Assembly: GCA_037783545.1 (NCBI GenBank) | Contig: JBBELK010001544.1 | Span: 1 to 64,000 of the forward strand | Origin: Henricia sp. BOLD:AAB3569 | Taxonomy: Eukaryota; Echinodermata; Asteroidea; Spinulosida; Echinasteridae | Direction of reading: 5' to 3' | DNA: 64,000 nucleotides | Shown: piece after piece, positions 48,244 to 59,984 of the stretch | Layout: every line of letters begins with the position of its first letter | How positions within the stretch are numbered: the stretch's first letter is position 1 | Position numbers and translations under genes: made by a program | Notes under the pieces: generated by a model | Seen by the model: the letters and a program-made list of their open reading frames with translations, nothing else | Database searches by the model: none | What the model was told of the DNA's origin: nothing

Positions 48244-50331
48244 GCGCACTTGTCCTACAAAATTGACAGACTTTCGCCGGGAAATGGCAGAGAAATTTCA
48301 GAGTTTAGAAAAAAAGGGGTTGGCGCTTCCTGGATGCTCCCGCAACCTGTGGCTGTCTGTACACACCTCTTTGGTGTACTCCTGACTCGTGCGCATGATC
48401 ACTCCTTCGGACTGTCGTTGACACGGCCCAGTTTGGGACGGGATTTTGGTCAAAGTGTGGTCCAAACGTCGGCAAATTTGGAGGTCGAAAAATGTTCCGA
48501 CGAACTTCAAATTTTGCATGCTCCAAAGACTCTATATTGCGCACTTGTCCTAAAAAATTGACAGACTTTCGCCGGGAAATGGCAGAGAAATTTCAGAGTT
48601 TAGAAAAAAAGGGGTTGGCGCTTCCTGGATGCTCCCGCAACCTGTGGCTGTCTGTACACACCTCTTTGGTGTACTCCTGACTCGTGCGCATGCTCAGTCC
48701 TTCGGACTGTCGTTGACACGGCCCAGTTTGGGACGGGATTTTGGTCAAAGTGTGGTCCAAACGTCGGCAAATTTGGAGGTCGAAAAATGTTCCGACGAAC
48801 TTCAAATTTTGCATGCTCCAAAGACTCTATATTGCGCACTTGTCCTACAAAATTGACAGACTTTCGCCGGGAAATGGCAGAGAAATTTCAGAGTTTAGAA
48901 AAAAAGGGGTTGGCGCTTCCTGGATGCTCCCGCAACCTGTGGCTGTCTGTACACACCTCTTTGGTGTACTCCTGACTCGTGCGCATGCTCACTCCTTCGG
49001 ACTGTCGTTGACACGGCCCAGTTTGGGACGGGATTTTGGTCAAAGTGTGGTCCAAACGTCGGCAAATTTGGAGGTCGAAAAATGTTCCGACGAACTTCAA
49101 ATTTTGCATGCTCCAAAGACTCTATATTGCGCACTTGTCCTAAAAAATTGACAGACTTTCGCCGGGAAATGGCAGAGAAATTTCAGAGTTTAGAAAAAAA
49201 GGGGTTGGCGCTTCCTGGATGCTCCCGCAACCTGTGGCTGTCTGTACACACCTCTTTGGTGTACTCCTGACTCGTGCGCATGCTCAGTCCTTCGGACTGT
49301 CGTTGACACGGCCCAGTTTGGGACGGGATTTTGGTCAAAGTGTGGTCCAAACGTCGGCAAATTTGGAGGTCGAAAAATGTTCCGACGAACTTCAAATTTT
49401 GCATGCTCCAAAGACTCTATATTGCGCACTTGTCCTAAAAAATTGACAGACTTTCGCCGGGAAATGGCAGAGAAATTTCAGAGTTTAGAAAAAAAAGGGG
49501 TTGGCGCTTCCTGGTTGCTCCCGCAACCTGTGGCTGTCTGTACACACCTCTTTGGTGTACTCCTGACTCGTGCGCATGCTCAGTCCTTCGGACTGTCGTT
49601 GACACGGCCCAGTTTGGGACGGGATTTTGGTCAAAGTGTGGTCCAAACGTCGGCAAATTTGGAGGTCGAAAAATGTTCCGACGAACTTCAAATTTTGCAT
49701 GCTCCAAAGACTCTATATTGCGCACTTGTCCTAAAAAATTGACAGACTTTCGCCGGGAAATGGCAGAGAAATTTCAGAGTTTAGAAAAAAAAGGGGTTGG
49801 CGCTTCCTGGATGCTCCCGCAACCTGTGGCTGTCTGTACACACCTCTTCGGTGTACTCCTGACTCGTGCGCATGCTCAGTCCTTCGGACTGTCGTTGACA
49901 CGGCCCAGTTTGGGACGGGATTTTGGTCAAAGTGTGGTCCAAACGTCGGCAAATTTGGAGGTCGAAAAATGTTCCGACGAACTTCAAATTTTGCATGCTC
50001 CAAAGACTCTATATTGCGCACTTGTCCTAAAAAATTGACAGACTTTCGCCGGGAAATGGCAGAGAAATTTCAGAGTTTAGAAAAAAAAGGGGTTGGCGCT
50101 TCCTGGATGCTCCCGCAACCTGTGGCTGTCTGTACACACCTCTTTGGTGTACTCCTGACTCGTGCGCATGCTCAGTCCTTCAGACTGTCGTTGACACGGC
50201 CCAGTTTGGGACGGGATTTTGGTCAAAGTGTGGTCCAAACGTCGGCAAATTTGGAGGTCGAAAAATGTTCCGACGAACTTCAAATTTTGCATGCTCCAAA
50301 GACTCTATATTGCGCACTTGTCCTAAAAAAT

Positions 50332-50923
50332 TGACAGACTTTCGCCGGGAAATGGCAGAGAAATTTCAGAGTTTAGAAAAAAAAGGGGTTGGCGCTTCCT
50401 GGTTGCTCCCGCAACCTGTGGCTGTCTGTACACACCTCTTTGGTGTTCTCCTGTCTCGTGCGCATGCTCAGTACTTCGGACTGTCGTTGACACGGCCCAG
50501 TTTGGGACGGGATTTTGGTCAAAGTGTGGTCCAAACGTCGGCAAATTTGGAGGTTGAAAAATGTTCCGACGAACTTCAAATTTTGCATGCTCCAAAGACT
50601 CTATATTGCGCACTTGTCCTAAAAAATTGACAGACTTTCGCCGGGAAATGGCAGAGAAATTTCAGAGTTTAAAAAAAAAAGGGGTTGGCGCTTCCTGGTT
50701 GCTCCCGCAACCTGTGTCTGTTTGTACACACCTCTTTGGTGTTCTCCTGTCTCGTGCGCATGCTCAGTCCTTCGGACTGTCGTTGACACGGCCCAGTTTG
50801 GGACGGGATTTTGGTCAAAGTGTGGTCCAAACGTCGGCAAATTTGGAGGTCGAAAAATGTTCCGACGAACTTCAAATTTTGCATGCTCCAAAGACTCTAT
50901 ATTGCGCACTTGTCCCAAAAAAT
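50332..50923. repeat. Adjacent pair of diverged family B monomers
   Basis: Two neighbouring monomers share GGTGTTCTCCTGTCTCG (about 50,442 and 50,738), found nowhere else in the window. The first also has CAGTACTTCGG and GAGGTTGAAAAATG. The second has CCTGTGTCTGTTTG and an A10-like tract after TTTA. They probably arose by a one-monomer duplication followed by private change. Confidence 0.7.
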
Positions 50924-53861
50924 TGACAGACTTTCGCCGGGAAATGGCAGAGAAATTTCAGAGTTTAGAAAAAAAGGGGTTGGCGCTTCCTGGATGCTCC
51001 CGCAACCTGTGGCTGTCTGTACACACCTCTTTGGTGTACTCCTGACTCGTGCGCATGCTCAGTCCTTCGGACTGTCGTTGACACGGCCCAGTTTGGGACG
51101 GGATTTTGGTCAAAGTGTGGTCCAAACGTCGGCAAATTTGGAGGTCGAAAAATGTTCCGACGAACTTCAAATTTTGCATGCTCCAAAGACTCTATATTGC
51201 GCACTTGTCCTAAAAAATTGACAGACTTTCGCCGGGAAATGGCAGAGAAATTTCAGAGTTTAGAAAAAAAAGGGGTTGGCGCTTCCTGGATGCTCCCGCA
51301 ACCTGTGGCTGTCTGTACACACCTCTTTGGTATACTCCTGACTCGTGCGCATGCTCAGTCCTTCGGACTGTCGTTGACACGGCCCAGTTTAGGACGGGAT
51401 TTTGGTCAAAGTGTGGTCCAAACGTCGGCAAATTTGGAGGTCGAAAAATGTTCCGACGAACTTCAAATTTTGCATGCTCCAAAGACTCTATATTGCGCAC
51501 TTGTCCTAAAAAATTGACAGACTTTCGCCGGGAAATGGCAGAGAAATTTCAGAGTTTAGAAAAAAAGGGGTTGGCGCTTCCTGGTTGCTCCCGCAACCTG
51601 TGGCTGTCTGTACACACCTCTTTGGTGTACTCCTGACTCGTGCGCATGCTCAGTCCTTCGGACTGTCGTTGACACGGCCCAGTTTGGGACGGGATTTTGG
51701 TCAAAGTGTGGTCCAAACGTCGGCAAATTTGGAGGTCGAAAAATGTTCCGACGAACTTCAAATTTTGCATGCTCCAAAGACTCTATATTGCGCACTTGTC
51801 CTAAAAAATTGACAGACTTTCGCCGGAAAATGGCAGAGAAATTTCAGAGTTTAGAAAAAAAAGGGGTTGGCGCTTCCTGGATGCTCCCGCAACCTGTGGC
51901 TGTCTGTACACACCTCTTTGGTGTACTCCTGACTCGTGCGCATGCTCAGTCCTTCGGACTGTCGTTGACACGGCCCAGTTTGGGACGGGATTTTGGTCAA
52001 AGTGTGGTCCAAACGTCGGCAAATTTGGTGGTCGAAAAATGTTCCGACGAACTTCAAATTTTGCATGCTCCAAAGACTCTATATTGCGCACTTGTCCTAA
52101 AAAATTGACAGACTTTCGCCGGGAAATGGCAGAGAAATTTCAGAGTTTAGAAAAAAAAGGGGTTGGCGCTTCCTGGATGCTCCCGCAACCTGTGGCTGTC
52201 TGTACACACCTCTTTGGTGTACTCCTGACTCGTGCGCATGCTCAGTCCTTCGGACTGTCGTTGACACGGCCCAGTTTGGGACGGGATTTTGGTCAAAGTG
52301 TGGTCCAAACGTCGGCAAATTTGGAGGTCAAAAAATGTTCCGACGAACTTCAAATTTTGCATGCTCCAAAGACTCTATATTGCGCACTTGTCCTAAAAAA
52401 TTGACAGACTTTCGCCGGGAAATGGCAGAGAAATTTCAGAGTTTAGAAAAAAAAAGGGGTTGGCGCTTCCTGGATGCTCCCGCAACCTGTGGCTGTCTGT
52501 ACACACCTCTTTGGTGTACTCCTGACTCGTGCGCATGCTCAGTCCTTCGGACTGTCGTTGACACGGCCCAGTTTGGGACGGGATTTTGGTCAAAGTGTGG
52601 TCCAAACGTCGGCAAATTTGGAGGTCGAAAAATGTTCCGACGAACTTCAAATTTTGCATGCTCCAAAGACTCTATATTGCGCACTTGTCCTTAAAAATTG
52701 ACAGGCTTTCGCCGGGAAATGGCAGAGAAATTTCAGAGTTTAGAAAAAAAAGGGGTTGGCGCTTCCTGGTTGCTCCCGCAACCTGTGGCTGTCTGTACAC
52801 ACCTCTTTGGTGTACTCCTGACTCGTGCGCATGCTCAGTCCTTCGGACTGTCGTTGACACGGCCCAGTTTGGGACGGGATTTTGGTCAAAGTGTGGTCCA
52901 AACGTCGGCAAATTTGGAGGTCGAAAAATGTTCCGACGAACTTCAAATTTTGCATGCTCCAAAGACTCTATATTGCGCACTTGTCCTAAAAAATTGACAG
53001 ACTTTCGCCGGAAAATGGCAGAGAAATTTCAGAGTTTAGAAAAAAAAGGGGTTGGCGCTTCCTGGATGCTCCCGCAACCTATGGCTGTCTGTACACACCT
53101 CTTTGGTGTACTCCTGACTCGTGCGCATGCTCAGTCCTTCGGACTGTCGTTGACACGGCCCAGTTTGGGACGGGATTTTGGTCAAAGTGTGGTCCAAACG
53201 TCGGCAAATTTGGAGGTCGAAAAATGTTCCGACGAACTTCAAATTTTGCATGCTCCAAAGACTCTATATTGCGCACTTGTCCTAAAAAATTGACAGACTT
53301 TCGCCGGGAAATGGCAGAGAAATTTCAGAGTTTAGAAAAAAAGGGGTTGGCGCTTCCTGGATGCTCCCGCAACCTGTGGCTGTCTGTACACACCTCTTTG
53401 GTGTACTCCTGACTCGTGCGCATGCTCAGTCCTTCGGACTGTCGTTGACACGGCCCAGTTTGGGACGGGATTTTGGTCAAAGTGTGGTCCAAACGTCGGC
53501 AAATTTGGAGGTCAAAAAATGTTCCGACGAACTTCAAATTTTGCATGCTCCAAAGACTCTATATTGCGCACTTGTCCTAAAAAATTGACAGACTTTCGCC
53601 GGGAAATGGCAGAGAAATTTCAGAGTTTAGAAAAAAAAGGGGTTGGCGCTTCCTGGTTGCTCCCGCAACCTGTGGCTGTCTGTACACACCTATTTGGTGT
53701 ACTCCTGACTCGTGCGCATGCTCAGTCCTTCGGACTGTCGTTGACACGGCCTAGTTTGGGACGGGATTTTGGTCAAAGTGTGGTCCAAACGTCGGCAAAT
53801 TTTGAGGTCGAAAAATGTTCCGACGAACTTCAAATTTTGCATGCTCCAAAGACTCTATATT

Positions 53862-53965
53862 GGGACGGGATTTTGGTCAAAGTGTGGTCCAAACGTCGGC
53901 AAATTTGGAGGTCGAAAAATGTTCCGACGAACTTCAAATTTTGCATGCTCCAAAGACTCTATATT
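53862..53965. repeat. Truncated 104-bp monomer (HOR copy 1)
   Basis: The preceding monomer runs to its end in CTCTATATTG and then joins directly to GGACGGGATTTTGG, which normally lies at about phase 194. The first two thirds of the monomer are missing. The two normal flanks share TTG at the join, consistent with a microhomology deletion. Confidence 0.9.
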
Positions 53966-56331
53966 GCGCACTTGTCCTAAAAAATTGACAGGCTTTCGCC
54001 GGGAAATGGCAGAGAAATTTCAGAGTTTAGAAAAAAAAGGGGTTGGCGCTTCCTGGTTGCTCCCGCAACCTGTGGCTGTCTGTACACACCTCTTTGGTGT
54101 ACTCCTGACTCGTGCGCATGCTCAGTCCTTCGGACTGTCGTTGACACGGCCCAGTTTGGGACGGGATTTTGGTCAAAGTGTGGTCCAAACGTCGGCAAAT
54201 TTGGAGGTCGAAAAATGTTCCGACGAACTTCAAATTTTGCATGCTCCAAAGACTCTATATTGCGCACTTGTCCTAAAAAATTGACAGACTTTCGCCGGAA
54301 AATGGCAGAGAAATTTCAGAGTTTAGAAAAAAAAGGGGTTGGCGCTTCCTGGATGCTCCCGCAACCTGTGGCTGTCTGTACACACCTCTTTGGTGTACTC
54401 CTGACTCGTGCGCATGCTCAGTCCTTCGGACTGTCGTTGACACGGCCCAGTTTGGGACGGGATTTTGGTCAAAGTGTGGTCCAAACGTCGGCAAATTTGG
54501 AGGTCGAAAAATGTTCCGACGAACTTCAAATTTTGCATGCTCCAAAGACTCTATATTGCGCACTTGTCCTAAAAAATTGACAGACTTTCGCCGGGAAATG
54601 GCAGAGAAATTTCAGAGTTTAGAAAAAAAGGGGTTGGCGCTTCCTGGATGCTCCCGCAACCTGTGGCTGTCTGTACACACCTCTTTGGTGTACTCCTGAC
54701 TCGTGCGCATGCTCAGTCCTTCGGACTGTCGTTGACACGGCCCAGTTTGGGACGGGATTTTGGTCAAAGTGTGGTCCAAACGTCGGCAAATTTGGAGGTC
54801 AAAAAATGTTCCGACGAACTTCAAATTTTGCATGCTCCAAAGACTCTATATTGCGCACTTGTCCTAAAAAATTGACAGACTTTCGCCGGGAAATGGCAGA
54901 GAAATTTCAGAGTTTAGAAAAAAAAGGGGTTGGCGCTTCCTGGTTGCTCCCGCAACCTGTGGCTGTCTGTACACACCTATTTGGTGTACTCCTGACTCGT
55001 GCGCATGCTCAGTCCTTCGGACTGTCGTTGACACGGCCTAGTTTGGGACGGGATTTTGGTCAAAGTGTGGTCCAAACGTCGGCAAATTTTGAGGTCGAAA
55101 AATGTTCCGACGAACTTCAAATTTTGCATGCTCCAAAGACTCTATATTGCGCACTTGTCCTAAAAAATTGACATACTTTCGCCGGGAAATGGCAGAGAAA
55201 TTTCAGAGTTTAGAAAAAAAGGGGTTGGCGCTTCCTGGTTGCTCCCGCAACCTGTGGCTGTCTGTACACACCTCTTTGGTGTACTCATGACTCGTGCGCA
55301 TGCTCAGTCCTTCGGACTGTCGTTGACACGGCCCAGTTTGGGACGGGATTTTGGTCAAAGTGTGGTCCAAACGTCGGCAAATTTGGAGGTCGAAAAATGT
55401 TCCGACGAACTTCAAATTTTGCATGCTCCAAAGACTCTATATTGCGCACTTGTCCTAAAAAATTGACAGACTTTCGCCGGGAAATGGCAGAGAAATTTCA
55501 GAGTTTAGAAAAAAAAGGGGTTGGCGCTTCCTGGATGCTCCCGCAACCTGTGGCTGTCTGTACACACCTCTTTGGTGTACTCCTGACTCGTGCGCATGCT
55601 CAGTCCTTCGGACTGTCGTTGACACGGCCCAGTTTGAGACGGGATTTTGGTCAAAGTGTGGTCCAAACGTCGGCAAATTTGGAGGTCGAAAAATGTTCCG
55701 ACGAACTTCAAATGTTGCATGCTCCAAAGACTCTATATTGCGCACTTGTCCTAAAAAATTGGCAGACTTTCGCCTGGAAATGGCAGAGAAATTTCAGAGT
55801 TTAGAAAAAAAAGGGGTTGGCGCTTCCTGGATGCTCCCGCAACCTGTGGCTGTCTGTACACACCTCTTTGGTGTACTCCTGACTCGTGCGCACGCTCAGT
55901 CCTTCGGACTGTCGTTGACACGGCCCAGTTTGGGACGGGATTTTGGTCAAAGTGTGGTCCAAACGTCGGCAAATTTGGAGGTCGAAAAATGTTCCGACGA
56001 ACTTCAAATTTTGCGTGCTCCAAAGACTCTATATTGCGCACTTGTCCTAAAAAATTGACAGACTTTCGCCGGGAAATGGCAGAGAAATTTCAGAGTTTAG
56101 AAAGAAAAGGGGTTGGCGCTTCCTGGATGCTCCCGCAACCTGTGGCTGTCTGTACACACCTCTTTGGTGTACTCCTGACTCGTGCGCATGCTCAGTCCTT
56201 CGGACTGTCGTTGACACGGCCCAGTTTGGGACGGGATTTTGGTCAAAGTGTGGTCCAAACGTCGGCAAATTTGGAGGTCGAAAAATGTTCCGACGAACTT
56301 CAAATTTTGCATGCTCCAAAGACTCTATATT

Positions 56332-56627
56332 GCGCACTTGTCCTAAAAAATTGACAGACTTTCGCCGGGAAATGGCAGAGAAATTTCAGAGTTTAGAAAA
56401 AAAAGGGGTTGGCGCTTCCTGGATGCTCCCGCAACCTGTGGCTGTCTGTACACACCTCTTTGGTGTACTCCTGACTCGTGCGCATGCTCAGTCCTTCGGA
56501 CTGTCGTTGACACGGCCCAGTTTGGGACGGGATTTTGGTCAAAGTGTGGTCCAAACGTCGGCAAATTTGGAGGTCGAAAAATGTTCCGACGAACTTCAAA
56601 TTTTGCATGCTCCAAAGACTCTATATT
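56332..56627. repeat. Reference family B monomer
   Basis: This 296-bp copy has no private changes that I can see and serves as the family B consensus. It has A8G4, GGATGCTCCC, GTGTACTCC, GACACGG, GGGACGG, GTCGAAAAATGTTCC and CCAAAGACTC. Relative to family A it gains a TCGA at phase 243-246 and loses AATATT at phase 249-254. Confidence 0.85.
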
Positions 56628-59600
56628 GCGCACTTGTCCTAAAAAATTGACAGACTTTCGCCGGGAAATGGCAGAGAAATTTCAGAGTTTAGAAAAAAAG
56701 GGGTTGGCGCTTCCTGGATGCTCCCGCAACCTGTGGCTGTCTGTACACACCTCTTTGGTGTACTCCTGACTCGTGCGCATGCTCAGTCCTTCGGACTGTC
56801 GTTGACACGGCCCAGTTTGGGACGGGAGTTTGGTCAAAGTGTGGTCCAAACGTCGGCAAATTTGGAGGTCGAAAAATGTTCCGACGAACTTCAAATTTTG
56901 CATGCTCCAAAGACTCTATATTGCGCACTTGTCCTAAAAAATTGACAGACTTTCGCCGGGAAATGGCAGAGAAATTTCAGAGTTTAGAAAAAAAGGGGTT
57001 GGCGCTTCCTGGATGCTCCCGCAACCTGTGGCTGTCTGTACACACCTCTTTGGTGTACTCCTGACTCGTGCGCATGCTCAGTCCTTCGGACTGTCGTTGA
57101 CACGGCCCAGTTTGGGACGGGATTTTGGTCAAAGTGTGGTCCAAACGTCGGCAAATTTGGAGGTCGAAAAATGTTCCGACGAACTTCAAATGTTGCATGC
57201 TCCAAAGACTCTATATTGCGCACTTGTCCTAAAAAATTGGCAGACTTTCGCCGGGAAATGGCAGAGAAATTTCAGAGTTTAGAAAAAAAAGGGGTTGGCG
57301 CTTCCTGGATGCTCCCGCAACCTGTGGCTGTCTGTACACACCTCTTTGGTGTACTCCTGACTCGTGCGCATGCTCAGTCCTTCGGACTGTCGTTGACACG
57401 GCCCATTTTGGGACGGGATTTTGGTCAAAGTGTGGTCCAAACGTCGGCAAATTTGGAGGTCGAAAAATGTTCCGACGAACTTCAAATTTTGCATGCTCCA
57501 AAGACTCTATATTGCGCACTTGTCCTAAAAAATTGACAGACTTTCGCCGGGAAATGGCAGAGAAATTTCAGAGTTTAGAAAGAAAAGGGGTTGGCGCTTC
57601 CTGGATGCTCCCGCAACCTGTGGCTGTCTGTACACACCTCTTTGGTGTACTCCTGACTCGTGCGCATGCTCAGTCCTTCGGACTGTCGTTGACACGGCCC
57701 AGTTTGGGACGGGATTTTGGTCAAAGTGTGGTCCAAACGTCGGCAAATTTGGAGGTCGAAAAATGTTCCGACGAACTTCAAATTTTGCATGCTCCAAAGA
57801 CTCTATATTGCGCACTTGTCCTAAAAAATTGACAGACTTTCGCCGGGAAATGGCAGAGAAATTTCAGAGTTTAGAAAGAAAAGGGGTTGGCGCTTCCTGG
57901 ATGCTACCGCAACCTGTGGCTGTCTGTACACACCTCTTTGGTGTACTCCTGACTCGTGCGCATGCTCAGTCCTTCGGACTGTCGTTGACACGGCCCAGTT
58001 TGGGACGGGATTTTGGTCAAAGTGTGGTCCAAACGTCGGCAAATTTGGAGGTCGAAAAATGTTCCGACGAACTTCAAATTTTGCATGCTCCAAAGACTCT
58101 ATATTGCGCACTTGTCCTAAAAAATTGACAGACTTTCGCCGGGAAATGGCAGAGAAATTTCAGAGTTTAGAAAAAAAAGGGGTTGGAGCTTCCTGGATGC
58201 TCCCGCAACCTGTGGCTGTCTGTACACACCTCTTTGGTGTACTCCTGACTCGTGCGCATGCTCAGTCCTTCGGACTGTCGTTGACACGGCCCAGTTTGGG
58301 ACGGGATTTTGGTCAAAGTGTGGTCCAAACGTCGGCAAATTTGGAGGTCGAAAAATGTTCCGACGAACTTCAAATTTTGCATGCTCCAAAGACTCTATAT
58401 TGCGCACTTGTCCTAAAAAATTGACAGACTTTCGCCGGGAAATGGCAGAGAAATTTCAGAGTTTAGAAAAAAAAGGGGTTGGCGCTTCCTGGTTGCTCCC
58501 GCAACCTGTGGCTGTCTGTACACACCTCTTTGGTGTACTCCTGACTCGTGCGCATGCTCAGTCCTTCGGACTGTCGTTGACACGGCCCAGTTTGGGACGG
58601 GATTTTGGTCAAAGTGTGGTCCAAACGTCGGCAAATTTGGAGGTCGAAAAATGTTCCGACGAACTTCAAATTTTGCATGCTCCAAAGACTCTATATTGCG
58701 CACTTGTCCTTAAAAATTGACAGGCTTTCGCCGGGAAATGGCAGAGAAATTTCAGAGTTTAGAAAAAAAAGGGGTTGGCGCTTCCTGGTTGCTCCCGCAA
58801 CCTGTGGCTGTCTGTACACACCTCTTTGGTGTACTCCTGACTCGTGCGCATGCTCAGTCCTTCGGACTGTCGTTGACACGGCCCAGTTTGGGACGGGATT
58901 TTGGTCAAAGTGTGGTCCAAACGTCGGCAAATTTGGAGGTCGAAAAATGTTCCGACGAACTTCAAATTTTGCATGCTCCAAAGACTCTATATTGCGCACT
59001 TGTCCTAAAAAATTGACAGACTTTCGCCGGAAAATGGCAGAGAAATTTCAGAGTTTAGAAAAAAAAGGGGTTGGCGCTTCCTGGATGCTCCCGCAACCTG
59101 TGGCTGTCTGTACACACCTCTTTGGTGTACTCCTGACTCGTGCGCATGCTCAGTCCTTCGGACTGTCGTTGACACGGCCCAGTTTGGGACGGGATTTTGG
59201 TCAAAGTGTGGTCCAAACGTCGGCAAATTTGGAGGTCGAAAAATGTTCCGACGAACTTCAAATTTTGCATGCTCCAAAGACTCTATATTGCGCACTTGTC
59301 CTAAAAAATTGACAGACTTTCGCCGGGAAATGGCAGAGAAATTTCAGAGTTTAGAAAAAAAGGGGTTGGCGCTTCCTGGATGCTCCCGCAACCTGTGGCT
59401 GTCTGTACACACCTCTTTGGTGTACTCCTGACTCGTGCGCATGCTCAGTCCTTCGGACTGTCGTTGACACGGCCCAGTTTGGGACGGGATTTTGGTCAAA
59501 GTGTGGTCCAAACGTCGGCAAATTTGGAGGTCAAAAAATGTTCCGACGAACTTCAAATTTTGCATGCTCCAAAGACTCTATATTGCGCACTTGTCCTAAA

Positions 59601-59880
59601 AAATTGACAGACTTTCGCCGGGAAATGGCAGAGAAATTTCAGAGTTTAGAAAAAAAAGGGGTTGGCGCTTCCTGGTTGCTCCCGCAACCTGTGGCTGTCT
59701 GTACACACCTATTTGGTGTACTCCTGACTCGTGCGCATGCTCAGTCCTTCGGACTGTCGTTGACACGGCCTAGTTTGGGACGGGATTTTGGTCAAAGTGT
59801 GGTCCAAACGTCGGCAAATTTTGAGGTCGAAAAATGTTCCGACGAACTTCAAATTTTGCATGCTCCAAAGACTCTATATT

Positions 59881-59984
59881 GGGACGGGATTTTGGTCAAA
59901 GTGTGGTCCAAACGTCGGCAAATTTGGAGGTCGAAAAATGTTCCGACGAACTTCAAATTTTGCATGCTCCAAAGACTCTATATT
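59881..59984. repeat. Truncated 104-bp monomer (HOR copy 2)
   Basis: This has the same breakpoint and length as the truncated monomer at 53,862, exactly 6,019 bp downstream. The identical break shows that the deletion came before the duplication of the 6-kb unit. Confidence 0.9.

Larger units (their letters stand above)
52475..58493. repeat. 6,019-bp family B HOR (20 monomers plus truncated one), copy 1
   Basis: The segment repeats directly downstream at a spacing of 6,019-6,020 bp. Shared marks in order are CCTTAAAAATTGACAGG (52,689), CACCTATTTGG with CGGCCTAGTTTGG (53,688-53,757), a truncated monomer (53,862), GTACTCATGAC (55,281), TTTGAGACGGG (55,632), AAATGTTGCATG (55,711), GCGCACGCTC (55,889), TTTGCGTGCTC (56,011), several GAAAGAAAAGG tracts and ATGCTACCGC (57,901). 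The left boundary lies between 52,474 and 52,689. Comparing the copies by eye I find roughly a dozen base differences over 5.5 kb. Confidence 0.9.
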
